A stretch of 64,000 bases of DNA. Origin: Ctenosaura bakeri. Taxonomy: Eukaryota > Chordata > Lepidosauria > Squamata > Iguanidae. The position numbers were made by a program, and so were the translations under genes. The notes beneath the pieces were generated by a model. The model did not search any database, was not told where the DNA came from, and saw only the letters and a program-made list of their open reading frames with translations. The stretch lies in the NCBI GenBank assembly GCA_948474755.1, contig CAOLHI010000393.1, forward strand, positions 62,001 through 126,000. The letters are read 5' to 3'. Shown here in pieces: positions 10,773 to 22,800 of the stretch; position 1 is the first letter of the stretch; each line of letters starts with the position of its first letter.

Positions 10773-13700
10773 GTAAGCAATTCACAAGTCTCCTTGAAAA
10801 AGGCTAGTTTAAAAAAAAAATAAAAGAAAATTAATACCGAATATATCAATATTAACTCCGATAGTGATGATGGAAAAATTTCCAATAAATTTAAGAGAAA
10901 TAATAGAGAAAGAAATAAAAAAACAAAAAATTTATAGATTAAAAGAACGGATGAAAATAATGATAAATAAAGATAGAATGAAAGAAAGATTGCAGGAAAC
11001 TAAAATATCCTGGTTAAATTATATACAATTAGAGCAATGGACAAAGAGTATGAAAAGATATGTTAAGGATTTTAAAGAATATACTAAATTTGAACAAATT
11101 ATTATTCAAAGAGAAAATATGCAAGAAAATGAAATACTAAAAGGTATTACAAGTGAAATATATAAAATATTAGCAAAAGAACAAGAAGAGGATTTTCTTA
11201 GAAAAATGTGGGAGGAAGAGATAGTACAAAATATAGATATACAAGAATGGAGAAAAATTTGGAAACAACGTCATTTAAAAAAATTATCAATAAGAATAAA
11301 AGAGAATTATTATAAATTAGTGTGGAAATGGTACTTGACTCCAGTGAAATTAAATCAAATAGATGAGAAATATTCAAGATTATGTTGGAGAGGATGTCAA
11401 GAAATTGGTACATATATGCATATGTGGTGGAATTGCAATAAGATAATGGAGTTTTGGCAAAAGGTTTTTAAAGAGATAAAAGAGATTATAGGAGCAGATA
11501 TACCAGTATGTCCAAATATTGCATTGTTGTCTATATATGATAAGGTTGAGTGTACTCAAGTAAAGAAAGAATTAATAACAAATTTGTTAACTGCAGCGAG
11601 ATTAATAATAGCAAAAAAATGGAAAGCAAATGAAAAATTTCAAATAGAGGAATGGTATAACGAAGTGTGGAAAATTGCAATTAATGATAAACTAACATGT
11701 AGAATTAGGTTTATGAAAGGTTTGGTTAAAGGGAATGATTTTGAAGAAATTTGGAAAATATTTTTGGATAAAGTTCTGAAAAGAGATAGTAATACTACCC
11801 TGTCAAAAGAAGAATGGCAATTTTGGAAAGTGGATTAAATAAAAAGTTGGCTCTGGGGGGTGGGTATTTTTTAGTTTTAGTTTTGTTTTTCTTTTATGTT
11901 GTATATTTTGTAATTCTTAGTAGGTGTGTGTGTTAAACTTGTGATTTATAGATTTAAATGGATAAGTGATGTCAATGTTTTTTTAAAAAAAAAAGTTAAA
12001 AGAATTAACAATAGAAATAGATTAAAGGGGATGTGAAAAATATTGAATTAAATGTGAAATTATAACAGTTGAACAGATTTATAAATTTAAGGGTAAAGGT
12101 GCAAAATAACAATGAAAGTTAGTATTGCTTAAGAGAAGAGAAAAAAAGAAAAAGAAAAAAAAAATTTTTTTAATTCACTATTATGTATATCACATGGTGT
12201 TTAATTTTTTTTTCTTGTTTTGTATTTGTGATTTAGTTATATAATTAATAAAAAAAAAGGAAAAAAAAAAGAAAAAGGCTAGTTTTGAGTGGTACTTCAG
12301 AATACGACTTGTGACCTAGAGTTCATGTTCAGAGTTCTTAGTTCAGAATTTGTAGGGCCTTAGTTTCTCCTCTTAGATATCCAACATCTGGAAAGCAATA
12401 ACTTGCTGCTTATGGTAATCATATAATATGTGCGTGGCACTTTTGAACAAATTAGGAAATAGTGTAAACAAATGTTACCCCTCTCCCTGTCCCACAATAA
12501 CCAGGATGAGGCATGGATATTTTGCCCTTCAGCTTGGTGAATTGGTAACTTCGGACGTGAAACATCCCACCTTGCTGTTGCTCTTTTCTAGGAGAAATCT
12601 GCTTGTCTTCTTCCTAATTTGATTTCCAAATTGCATCCGAAGGAAGAGAATTCTGGAACTCCTTGAAAATATGGCAGATAGACAGGCCCATAATTTCAGA
12701 TTTTCCCCTGTAGTCATGAAAGAAGAGTACTGGATATATTTTAGTTTTCTCCTAGTTCAAGTGAGGAATAAGCAAGGCTTTGCGAACCTTGAAAAACAAG
12801 GTGGGCAAAGTGTAGCCCATTCCTTTCCCAAAACAGCCTTCCTTTTTGTGGTCTATATCTCCTGCTATCTACCCAGCTGGAAAAAAACAGGCCAAAAATG
12901 TTGATTGTTCTGCTCCTGGAAGCTTTCAGGGGTAATGATTTTGTTCAAAAATACAGTGCAGCACCCCTCAAGCCCTTCTGAAAGCCCAAAATAGTATAAT
13001 GGAAGTGGACCTCCTATCCCTTCTGTTTGTTTATGGAGCAGCCCCCACCCCAGCATTTTTTCCCCAATTGGGGCCTAATGTGACTTGTTGGTATAAAATT
13101 CTGTTCACAGTTGCCTATTGCTGTCATAGAATATTATCCCAAATCCTCTACAAAATGTAGAGATTCCTCTGCAGACAAGATTGTATGGACATGTTTTTGA
13201 TTTGTTGTTGTTGTCCTCATCATTGTCATCATGGCCTCCCACTGCCACTGCTGCCACCCTGAATAATTAACTAGTCAGAAAGATGGGCTTTCATCTTGAA
13301 GGTCCCAAATCCCAGATAACAGTACTTCCTCCTCCCCCCCCCGTTCCTGCCCTTTTGTTTAGAAGAAACTTTATGTGTATATCCATGTGATAATAGGGAA
13401 AACTTTGAACACCAGAGCTTTGTCAGGTGTTCATCATGGATTTTTAGAAATACAAATTTTTAAAATCTGGCCTCTTCATATATCTGTATCTTCAGCAATC
13501 GCTAGTAACAGAGTTATTTCTTCAGCATTATGGCCCCAACCATCCTTCATGAATAGTAAGTTCTCTTGTCTTTCTGCAAACCAGAAACCATGGTATCTTC
13601 TTTTTTCTTTGCATATTGTAGGACCCTTGCCGGAATCATAAAAGCTACCGAGAAGTTCTCTCTAGGATGAAACCTCCCATAATCCCCTTTGTGCCCCTGA

Positions 13701-16700
13701 TTTTAAAAGGTGAGTGACAACTGCTTTGGCAGGCTCATTGCTCTTCTGGAACCAGCATTTGTGGAAAAGTGTGCCTTGGCTATACCAGTGTGGGCTCAAT
13801 TTGAACTAGGGAAATCCGAAACAATGAAGTACCTATCAATAAAAGCTAATCCACACTTTTTCATTACACTTTAGTGCGCCTTCCCCAACCAGGTGGATTA
13901 GATTGCATCTCCCATCATCCTTAGGAATACAGATCAATAAAACTTATTCAAATGAAGGGCTGGGGGCTATGTAGGCTTGATTTCCAATGATCAAGAGTTA
14001 GGGAACATGTATGGGCCACATGCAAAATGCACCTGTCAGCACATCCCTTAACTTTGCTCATATACAGAAATGCTTTCTATTTATTCTATCTATAATTTTG
14101 TTTATAATCAAGGACATCGTTGTCATGAAAACAAAATGAGCCCTGATACTCTTGGACTCAGACCTCACTTCATCAACCCATCCCGGGGTCCTTGCAATAT
14201 ATGTTATATATATATATATATATGCAATATATCTTATATATGTATATAATCCCATCATAAAAACTGATATTTGGCTAGTATCAGCAGTAATAATAGATGC
14301 CTCTGAGCATGTTCAGAATTCCTCCTTTCATACCATCATTTGATTACCACAGTCTATCCTCAGCAACTGGGAGGAGGGGAAAGGGCTTGCAGGTCTGCAT
14401 GGTCTAAAAATTAGAACTCCGCCATTCCGTCCAGTCTTCCTTTTTCTTGGCTCACTTCCCCTCTTTTTCCTCCCCTCTAACTCTCTCAGATCTGACGTTT
14501 TTGCATGAAGCTAGCAAAACCTTGGTGGACGGACTGGTCAATGTAGAGAAGCTGGTAAGGACATACCATCACCACCTCAACCTTCTCCCTCCATCCTAGC
14601 ATGTACTATACTTCATAGAAAAAAATAACATTCTTACTTTCTCAGTCTGTATGATGGAAGCAATAACTCTACAGAATTCAGAGGACTCTAAAGACACTCA
14701 CAGTGGAAAGTGAATGGGTGAGCAGGAAAGTAGGATTTCAAAGTGCCTAGCAGATTCAGAAGTACTGCATTTTAGTGGTTACAAAAGTTAGGGATGGGAG
14801 CAAGCAAGAATGTGTCTAAACCATCTGTTGCAAAAAGGTGGCATTTGACCTCAAAGGTAGACCAAGCAGGTGTACTGAAAGATCAAAAGGCAGATTTCCC
14901 CTACAGCAGTGTTACTGTAGTGGTCTCTGGAACAAAATGCTGGTCCCTGGAGATTTTCCAGGAAAGAAAGAAACAATTGTGGCTAGTACAGCAAAAATAT
15001 GGTGTCAGTTCCTGGAACACTGGGAAAAAATAATTGTCTATCCTGCGCATGAGATAGGCTGCCCTACAGTACTGGTCACAGCTCCACCATTTAGCTAAGA
15101 CTGGGAGATAAAGAAGTTTAAGGTAATCAAAGAAGTTTAAGGTAAAATGTAGCCACCTGTCTAATTGTTATCCATTTGCCTCCATGATGCATATCATGAT
15201 GTGGAATAATTCTGCCATTTTAAAATGGTACAAATAAGGTGTTTTTATATAGTATTGTACCTACCTCTGTTTCCAGTTGATGATATATTTGTTGGTGAGT
15301 ATTTCCCACTATTACCAGCTATTTACTATTAGTGTAAAGAAGTAAAATTGATTCCATAATAAAGGGCTTGTTTTTGCATTGGATCTAAGATGAAGTAGGG
15401 GCTGCATTGGTGGGTACACATGGCAGGGCTTTCTCTGTAGCAGCACCCATTGTAGAATTCCCTTCCAAGGAGAGTTAGGTTAACTCCATCTGAGTTTCAA
15501 CTGTGTTGTTCTGCACAGCCTTCAGCCTTTTAAACTAGGGATGGGTGCTCTGTCTTAAGTGTCTTTGGTTTTAGAACTTTTGAAGAGATGTTTATATTTG
15601 TTTGTAAATCTTTGTATTTATGTATTTAATGTTTTAATTTTTAAAATCTGTTTATGTCAGTTTAAGTGCCCAGGTGGATTAAGACACAATAGACAAATGC
15701 CTTAAATAAATACATTGAATAAACTTTTAAGTTAAAGAAACAAAATAAAACCAGCTGATCCTGTTGGTGCTCCCCCCCACCCCCGCAACCTAGACATTTC
15801 TGTGTAGCCACAATGGAGACGGTAGGTTTTACCTACAGGACTCTTTTTGGGAAGCTTCTAGGATCTTGTGACCCAAGAACCATAGAATTTTTCCCTTCAG
15901 CACCTGAAGAACTATAGAGTAAAGCTTATTCAAGTTATACTCTTGATTCCATGTTCCTGAGCAGCCACCTTTGTTCATCCTTCCGATGATAGTCCCCAGG
16001 ATCTATTGGTGTATTTCCATTGCATTCCACTGCTTCCTCCAGAATGGATTATCTCCTTTTCTTCCCTATCCCAAAAAGCTGCTCTGAAGGGCTGGGAAGC
16101 CCTCCAGAACAAGTTTTTGTTGTCAAGGAAACTTTCGTGGGAGGGAGGGAGGCGGTGGGGAGGGAGAGAGAGAGAGAGAGATCCTCATAGTGCTGGCAAT
16201 GAATACCAAAATACATAGTTGGATTTTGGCCTTGGCCTACAATTCCCATTAGGCCCCATCAGCATTGCCATTCCAATAGGAGGTGATGGGAATTATAGAA
16301 CCAAACATCTGGAGAATGCCAAGTTGGGGAAGGTAACCTAGCAGAACAAGATCCACTTGACTGACTACAAGACTTCATGCAGATCAATGGAATCATTCTG
16401 TTACCAGTTAGTGCCTCCAATCTGTTGTACACGTTCTATGTACCAAAGATCATTTGTATGATTTTCCTGCTTCCTCTACCCATGATTACATACTGCTAGA
16501 AAATGGTCTTTTCTGCTGTTGTACGTTGTATGTATTTGTGTGGAGAGCCTCAGACCCTCATTTAAAAGCAGAGAGGGTGCTGGTTTTTTTGATTAAAGAT
16601 GTCAGTAAAAATTAAAGGCAACACAACTATAATATATTATTAACCAGTCAAAATTTACCACCAAATATAGCCTGTGAAAAGGAAGGCTGTGCACGAAATA

Positions 16701-19700
16701 GTCTTTTGAATATTCATTTTCATTTGCTTGCATGTATTTGAGAGAGGGAAAAAACAGTTGTCCCCTCAACCCCATCCTACTTGACAGCCCAGGAGCTGGG
16801 CTGTGTGTAAATGGATTCTTGAAACTGTCTACCCTATTAGTTGGCAGAGAAATTAAAGGCATGGTATATGGTTCTGGAGACCCAGTGTGGTATAGTGGTT
16901 TGAGTGTTGAACTACAACCCTGGAGACCAGAGTTCAGTTCCCAACTTGGCCATGGAACACTGGGTGTCCTTAGGCACGTCACACACACTCTCAGCTCCAG
17001 AAAACCTTGTGATAGGTTCACCTTAGGATTGCCATAAGTCAGAAACAGCGTACAACAAACAAGAACATTTGGTTCTGAGAGCAAACCAAAACTGAACTTC
17101 CCTTAGAAGCCAAAATAACTAAACCGTAGTACTTTCTCTTAAGAGATGATGTAAAACATTAGAAAAGACAATAATGCTTGCTAAGGGGGAAGGTAGTAAG
17201 AAAAGAGGAAGAATACATGACAGGTAGATAAACTCAGTCATGGAAGCTATGGCTTTGAGTTTGCAAGAGCTGTTAGTAACAAGATGTCTGGGAAGTCTCT
17301 CATTTATAGGGCCACCATAAATTGGAGCTGACTTGATGGCAGTTAACAACAAAAGTATGTGGACCATTTCACCAGATTTCTCGAGGACAAAGGGAAACAA
17401 TCCCACAGTTTCTTGGGGACATGGCTTATCATTACCTGTATCAACAACACACCTTTTCTTTTCTTTCTTAAAATAGTTGCTGTTTTGCTGCTTTCATGAA
17501 GAGGCAATTGTAGAAATTGTACCTGGCCGTCAATTTGCAACCTCTACAATGCCTGGACCTTGTTTCTGGGGCATTGTACATGTGTGGCTGGGTCAGGTGG
17601 CAGGTGAGAGTGGCAGCAACCACATGAAAATGATGGAGAATATTAGGAAAAAATTCTGAAGAATGATCTTGGTGCAGGAGGAGAGAAGAAAAAAACACAC
17701 ATACCTTGCCCCCCACCAATATCTTCTGAGAGATATTGGCTTAAAACCAGAAGGAGGATTAGTAGTAATTTACAGTCCAGCATCTTAGAAAAAGCCTCCC
17801 TGAAATTTCCTTTTCCAAGCCAAACTAAGAGAATTTGGAATGTTATACCAGCAATAGGTTGGTCTGCCCTCTTCCCTGCCAAGAGGGCTTGCCCCTTGTA
17901 AATAGAGAAAGTTGGAAATTGGGAGTCTGGTCTTGTGGTTTGTCTCCTCCAGATCCAGATTGCTGAGAACAATAGCTTAAGCTGGAGCCTGAAGGGCAGC
18001 ATGTGGAAGACATTTGTCTCATGGTCAGGAAAGAGGCAGAAGGCCAGGTTCCTAGTATTTAGGGCAGGCTTGGGTAGTCCAGTGGCTCTACAGTCTGCTG
18101 ATTAAAGAGGTCAGCGCTGCACTCTTGTTCTCTGTAGCATCTGAAGACCAAAAAGACATGCAGGGCTAGCCTGATACATTTGCTGCCTGAGTCAGTAGAC
18201 AAAATGGCATGCTCTCTCCTTCAGCTGATAGACTGTACTATTGCTAATACTGAAGTAAAATCTATCAGTCATATCTGAAGGAAAGATTTTAGCTTAGGGG
18301 TGCAGGGTAGGCTGGGTGGCAGCTGTGGTCTCCATCACCTTACTACTTCTCCTCACTCCCACCCTCTGCTGTCTGAAATGCAGCCTCCCTACTCTGTCTA
18401 AGGCCATTTCCACATAAAGATGCTCTTCCATGTTGTCATGCTGCAATCTCAGGTCTGGAAGGGAATGCATCAGCAATGCTCCTCTCTCCATCTGCTCGCT
18501 CCAGGTGGAAAGGAGCGCAGTGGCGCCACCTCTTCCTTCCACAGTGCCGCTGGGCACTTTCCATTGCTGCACTATGGAAGGAAGCGTCACGATTGCGCTT
18601 CCATGGCTTCTGCACAGCTGGAGACGACTGGAGCGCAGTGCGATTGCAGGAGCAAAATGGATTTTTTCCATTTTGTGAAAACTGTGCAAGCACCATGCTT
18701 GGGGATGGAATGGCAGTGAGCCGGCGACGACATCATGTGGAAGCATGACCTGCCAACCACTGCCATCCTGTCCCAGAAGTGGCACAGCCCCATCATGTAG
18801 AAATGGCCAAGTGAAAGGTCTGGGTCTGTCTGCATGATGGTAGTAGGATTGCCAGGTCAGGCCTAGACTGGGCCCGGCAATTTCAAAGCCAAAACATGAG
18901 ATTTAGGGTCAGTGTCACAGGGAGCAGCCCCTGGTGATATCATTAAGCATGATACCATAAGTATCAGTCACGTTTCCTCATAGCATGCCATTCAAATCAA
19001 AAGGACCAAGTACAACAAATAGGACACACACACACACAAGCACTAACACTAGCACTAAACAACACTCTCACCCTGAGATTCTTCACTTGTTTCCCTGATG
19101 ACCAGAGAAAAGGGTCCAGGCCCTGAGACCTAGGAACACTAGGAGGGAGAGAAATGACCAGAATTGTTTCTTAAAAACTTGATAGAAGCTGTGCAGGGGT
19201 TGGGGGAATCAGCTGAAACTGTAGCACTGTGGGAAGAAACTGCCCCCAGACAAAATCACACACAAATCCGCTGCAGGGATAGAGAATAAGACACCATACA
19301 GTTGTATTGTTTCACAATATTATATTGCCTCATCTCCAACCTCTGTGTCCTAAGTAGAAACTGGTCCAGGAGACTGAAGCAGTCCCCACCCCCACACTTA
19401 GCCCATTTTCCTTTTGCCTGCTCAAAAATGTATGCGGACCTTGAGACGCAAAGAATCATCAACATGATTTTTCTCCCTTTCTGTGTATGTGGGGGAATAG
19501 CTGCCATGGCAAGCTTTCACATCAAGCCCCACCAGGCAAATGCAGTATGACTTTCTGAGGGTGGGCATGAGCATTCAGGTGGTCTTTCTGCATCTCCCAT
19601 CACTGTCTCCATGACCCCCCCATTCTCCCCCTGCCCTCAGGGGATTAACTAGCAGTTGGTCCTCTGTATCATTTTTAGCCCAGTGGGACAGTAGGGTTGC

Positions 19701-19769
19701 CATGGCAACGGCTTCACAGAAGCTCCTCCAACTCTCCTTGTTCAGAGAGAGAGAGAGAGAGAGCGCTCT

Positions 19770-19833
<64 letters not shown>

Positions 19834-22800
19834 CAGTGGAGTTGTCCCAGATTTTTCTGGCCCCTGGGGAGAAGGGGAGTGGTGGGGAAGAAAAATGAAG
19901 CCACATCACTGTCAGTTAAAGCCTTAATTTTCTTCACAACCTACCTCATCTAAATCTGCTCTGTGCGTGAAATACAAAATTATTCTTACGTTGAACATTT
20001 CTGTCATCTAACAAAAATCCCAGTGCTGTAATAATTAGTATAATGCATGTTAAACAAGCATATTGATACAAAAGTGCTTATGGTGCAAAATGTGAAATTT
20101 TGTCTCCGTCCTCTTTGAATCTGCTTTTTGGTGCTTTTCATAGTATCCTGGTAGGATAGGATTTCTGCTAAATGAGGGTGTAATGGTCTTATCAGACAGC
20201 AGGGATGTACTTGCAAAAAACCACACACCCTCCCTAAGAGAGGTATTCCAAAATGATGCCTGCTAGGAAACATGCATTTTTCATCTAAACAACCTTATTT
20301 CTATGGGTATTTTTCATTAGTGCAGATAGTACCACTTTAATCAATTAATAAAACTAACTTGCTTGCTTGCTGAATGATTGATTGATTTTGTGGCAGAGCG
20401 ACAAATCTGTTCACCTCCTCCTCCTCCTCCTCCTCTTTTTTGGTCAGAGCGCATAACAGTAAGAGCCAGACTTCTTAAATTCACTTCTCAGAATCTGGCA
20501 GTATAGAGAATGCTGTATTGCAGAGATAATGGCCTGTAATTTCTTCATAGAGATTTCTCTGCAGTTTCCAACCAAATACTTCTCTGAACTATTTAAATAG
20601 AGAGGTGTAGGGTTCCCTCTAGTGGTTCAAAGCTAGAAAGCAAAAATGAGTATCTCACTGAGAACTCTCCAGGGCTTAAAAAAAAAAAGACTTGTGCAGA
20701 GAGCTAGTAGTCTTTCTGGTCAGTAACGCTTTGAGGAGAGAACAGAGGGTGGTAGACCCCTATTTCTCTAGCCTCTTCTTCCATCTCGCTTTCTTCTGAG
20801 TAGGGAGGCACAGGACTCTGCCAAGACAGCAAGGTCCAGCAAGTTTCTTGCTTGTCTTGCAGACAACTTCATGGTCCAGAAGGTGGAAGAGGCCACAAGG
20901 GGATCAAATATTCTAGATCTGGTCTTGACCAACAGGGATGACCTTGTGAATGAGGTAGAAGTGGTTGGATCTTTAGGGGGGAGTGACCATGCCCTGTTGG
21001 AATTTAGCATTCAGTGGGAAGGAGAAGATAAGGGTAGCCAGACACTCGTCTTAGATTTTAAAAAAGCGGACTTCTGTAAACTTAGGGAGCTGCTGGCTGG
21101 AATTCCGTGGTCAGGAATAGTGAAAGGGAAAGGAGTTCAGGAGGCATGGGAGTTCCTTAAAAAGGAGATACTGACGGCACAGTCTAAAACTGTGCCAATA
21201 AGGAGGAAAAATGGAAGGCATCTGAAGAAACCAGAATGGTTGACTAAAGAACTCTCAGCTGAGCTAAGAGTTAAGAGAAACACGTATAGGAAATGGAAGA
21301 AGGGGGAAACCACCAAAGAAGAATTTAAGCAAGTAGCCAGGAGATGTAGGGAGGAGGTCAGAAAGGCTAAAGCACAGAACGAACTTAGGCTGGCCAGAGA
21401 CATTAAAAACAATAAAAAGGGTTTTTTTAAATATGTCCGCAGCAAAAGGAAAAAGAAGGAGACAGTAGGGTCGCTACGCAGAGAAGATGGCGAATTACTC
21501 ACAGGGGGGAGAGAAAAGGCAGAGCTACTTAACACCTTCTTTGCCTCCGTATTTTCCCAGAAGGATACAAGCACTCAACCTGGCGGTAGGGGAGCAGGGG
21601 AGGAAGCAGAGGAAATGAGGCACTTAATAAGTAGAGAGGTGGTACAGGAATACCTGGCCGCATTGGATGAATTCAAGTCTCCAGGGCCAGATGAATTGCA
21701 TCCTAGGATATTAAAAGAGCTGGCAGAGGTCATTTCGGAACCGCTTGCTATAATTTTTGAGAAATCTTGGAGGACAGGAGAAGTTCCAGCAGATTGGAAG
21801 AGAGCAAATGTTATCCCCATCTTCAAGAAGGGAAAAAAAGAGGACCCAAATAATTATCGCCCAGTCAGCCTGACATCGGTACCCGGAAAGATCCTGGAGC
21901 AGATCATTAAGCGTTCAGTTTCTAATCATTTAGAAAACAACGCAATAATCACGAGAAGTCAACATGGATTTCTCAAAAATAAGTCATGCCAGACTAATCT
22001 GATCTCTTTTTATGATAGAGTTACTAGCTTGATAGATGAAGGGAATGCTGTGGATGTAGCATATCTCGATTTCAGTAAGGCCTTTGACAAAGTTCCCCAT
22101 GACATTCTTGCATCGAAGCTAGTAAAATGTGGGCTAGACAGGGCTACTGTTAATTGGATATGTAATTGGTTGACCGACCGAACCCAAAGGGTGATCACGG
22201 ATGGCTGCTTTTCATCCTGGAGAGAAGTGACTAGTGGGGTGCCACAAGGTTCTGTCCTGGGCCCAGTGCTGTTCAATATTTTTATCAATGACTTAGATGA
22301 AGGAATAGAGGGCATGCTCATCAAATTTGCAGATGACACCAAATTGGGAGGGGTTGCTAATACGCCAGAGGACAGGATCAAAATTCAAAATGACCTGGAT
22401 AGATTGGAGAGCTGGGCCAGGGCGAACAAAATGAAATTCAACAGAGAGAAATGTAAGGTCCTACACTTAGGCAGAAATAATGGAATACAGAAATATAGGA
22501 TGGGGGACACGTGGCTGGATAGCAGTACGTGTGAAAGGGATCTAGGAGTCTTCATAGACCACAAGCTGAACATGAGTCAGCAGTGTGATGCGGCAGCCAA
22601 GAAAGCCAATGCAATTCTCGGCTGCATCAACAGGAGTATGGTGTCTAGATCGAGGGAGGTACTGGTACCACTCTACTCTGCTTTGGTTAGACCCCATCTT
22701 GAATACTGTGTCCAGTTCTGGGCACCCCAATTCAAGAAGGATATTGACAAGCTGGAGCAAGTCCAGAGGAGGGTGACCAAAATGGTGAGAGGCCTGGAAA

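Noticed and set aside
18294..18835. Cluster of overlapping open frames on both strands
   Set aside because: All fall in the GC-richer palindromic element at 18402-18808; none resembles a protein and the frames are mutual shadows.
19575..19953. Open frames on both strands near 19.7 kb
   Set aside because: Created by the GA/TG microsatellite, which has no stops in several frames.
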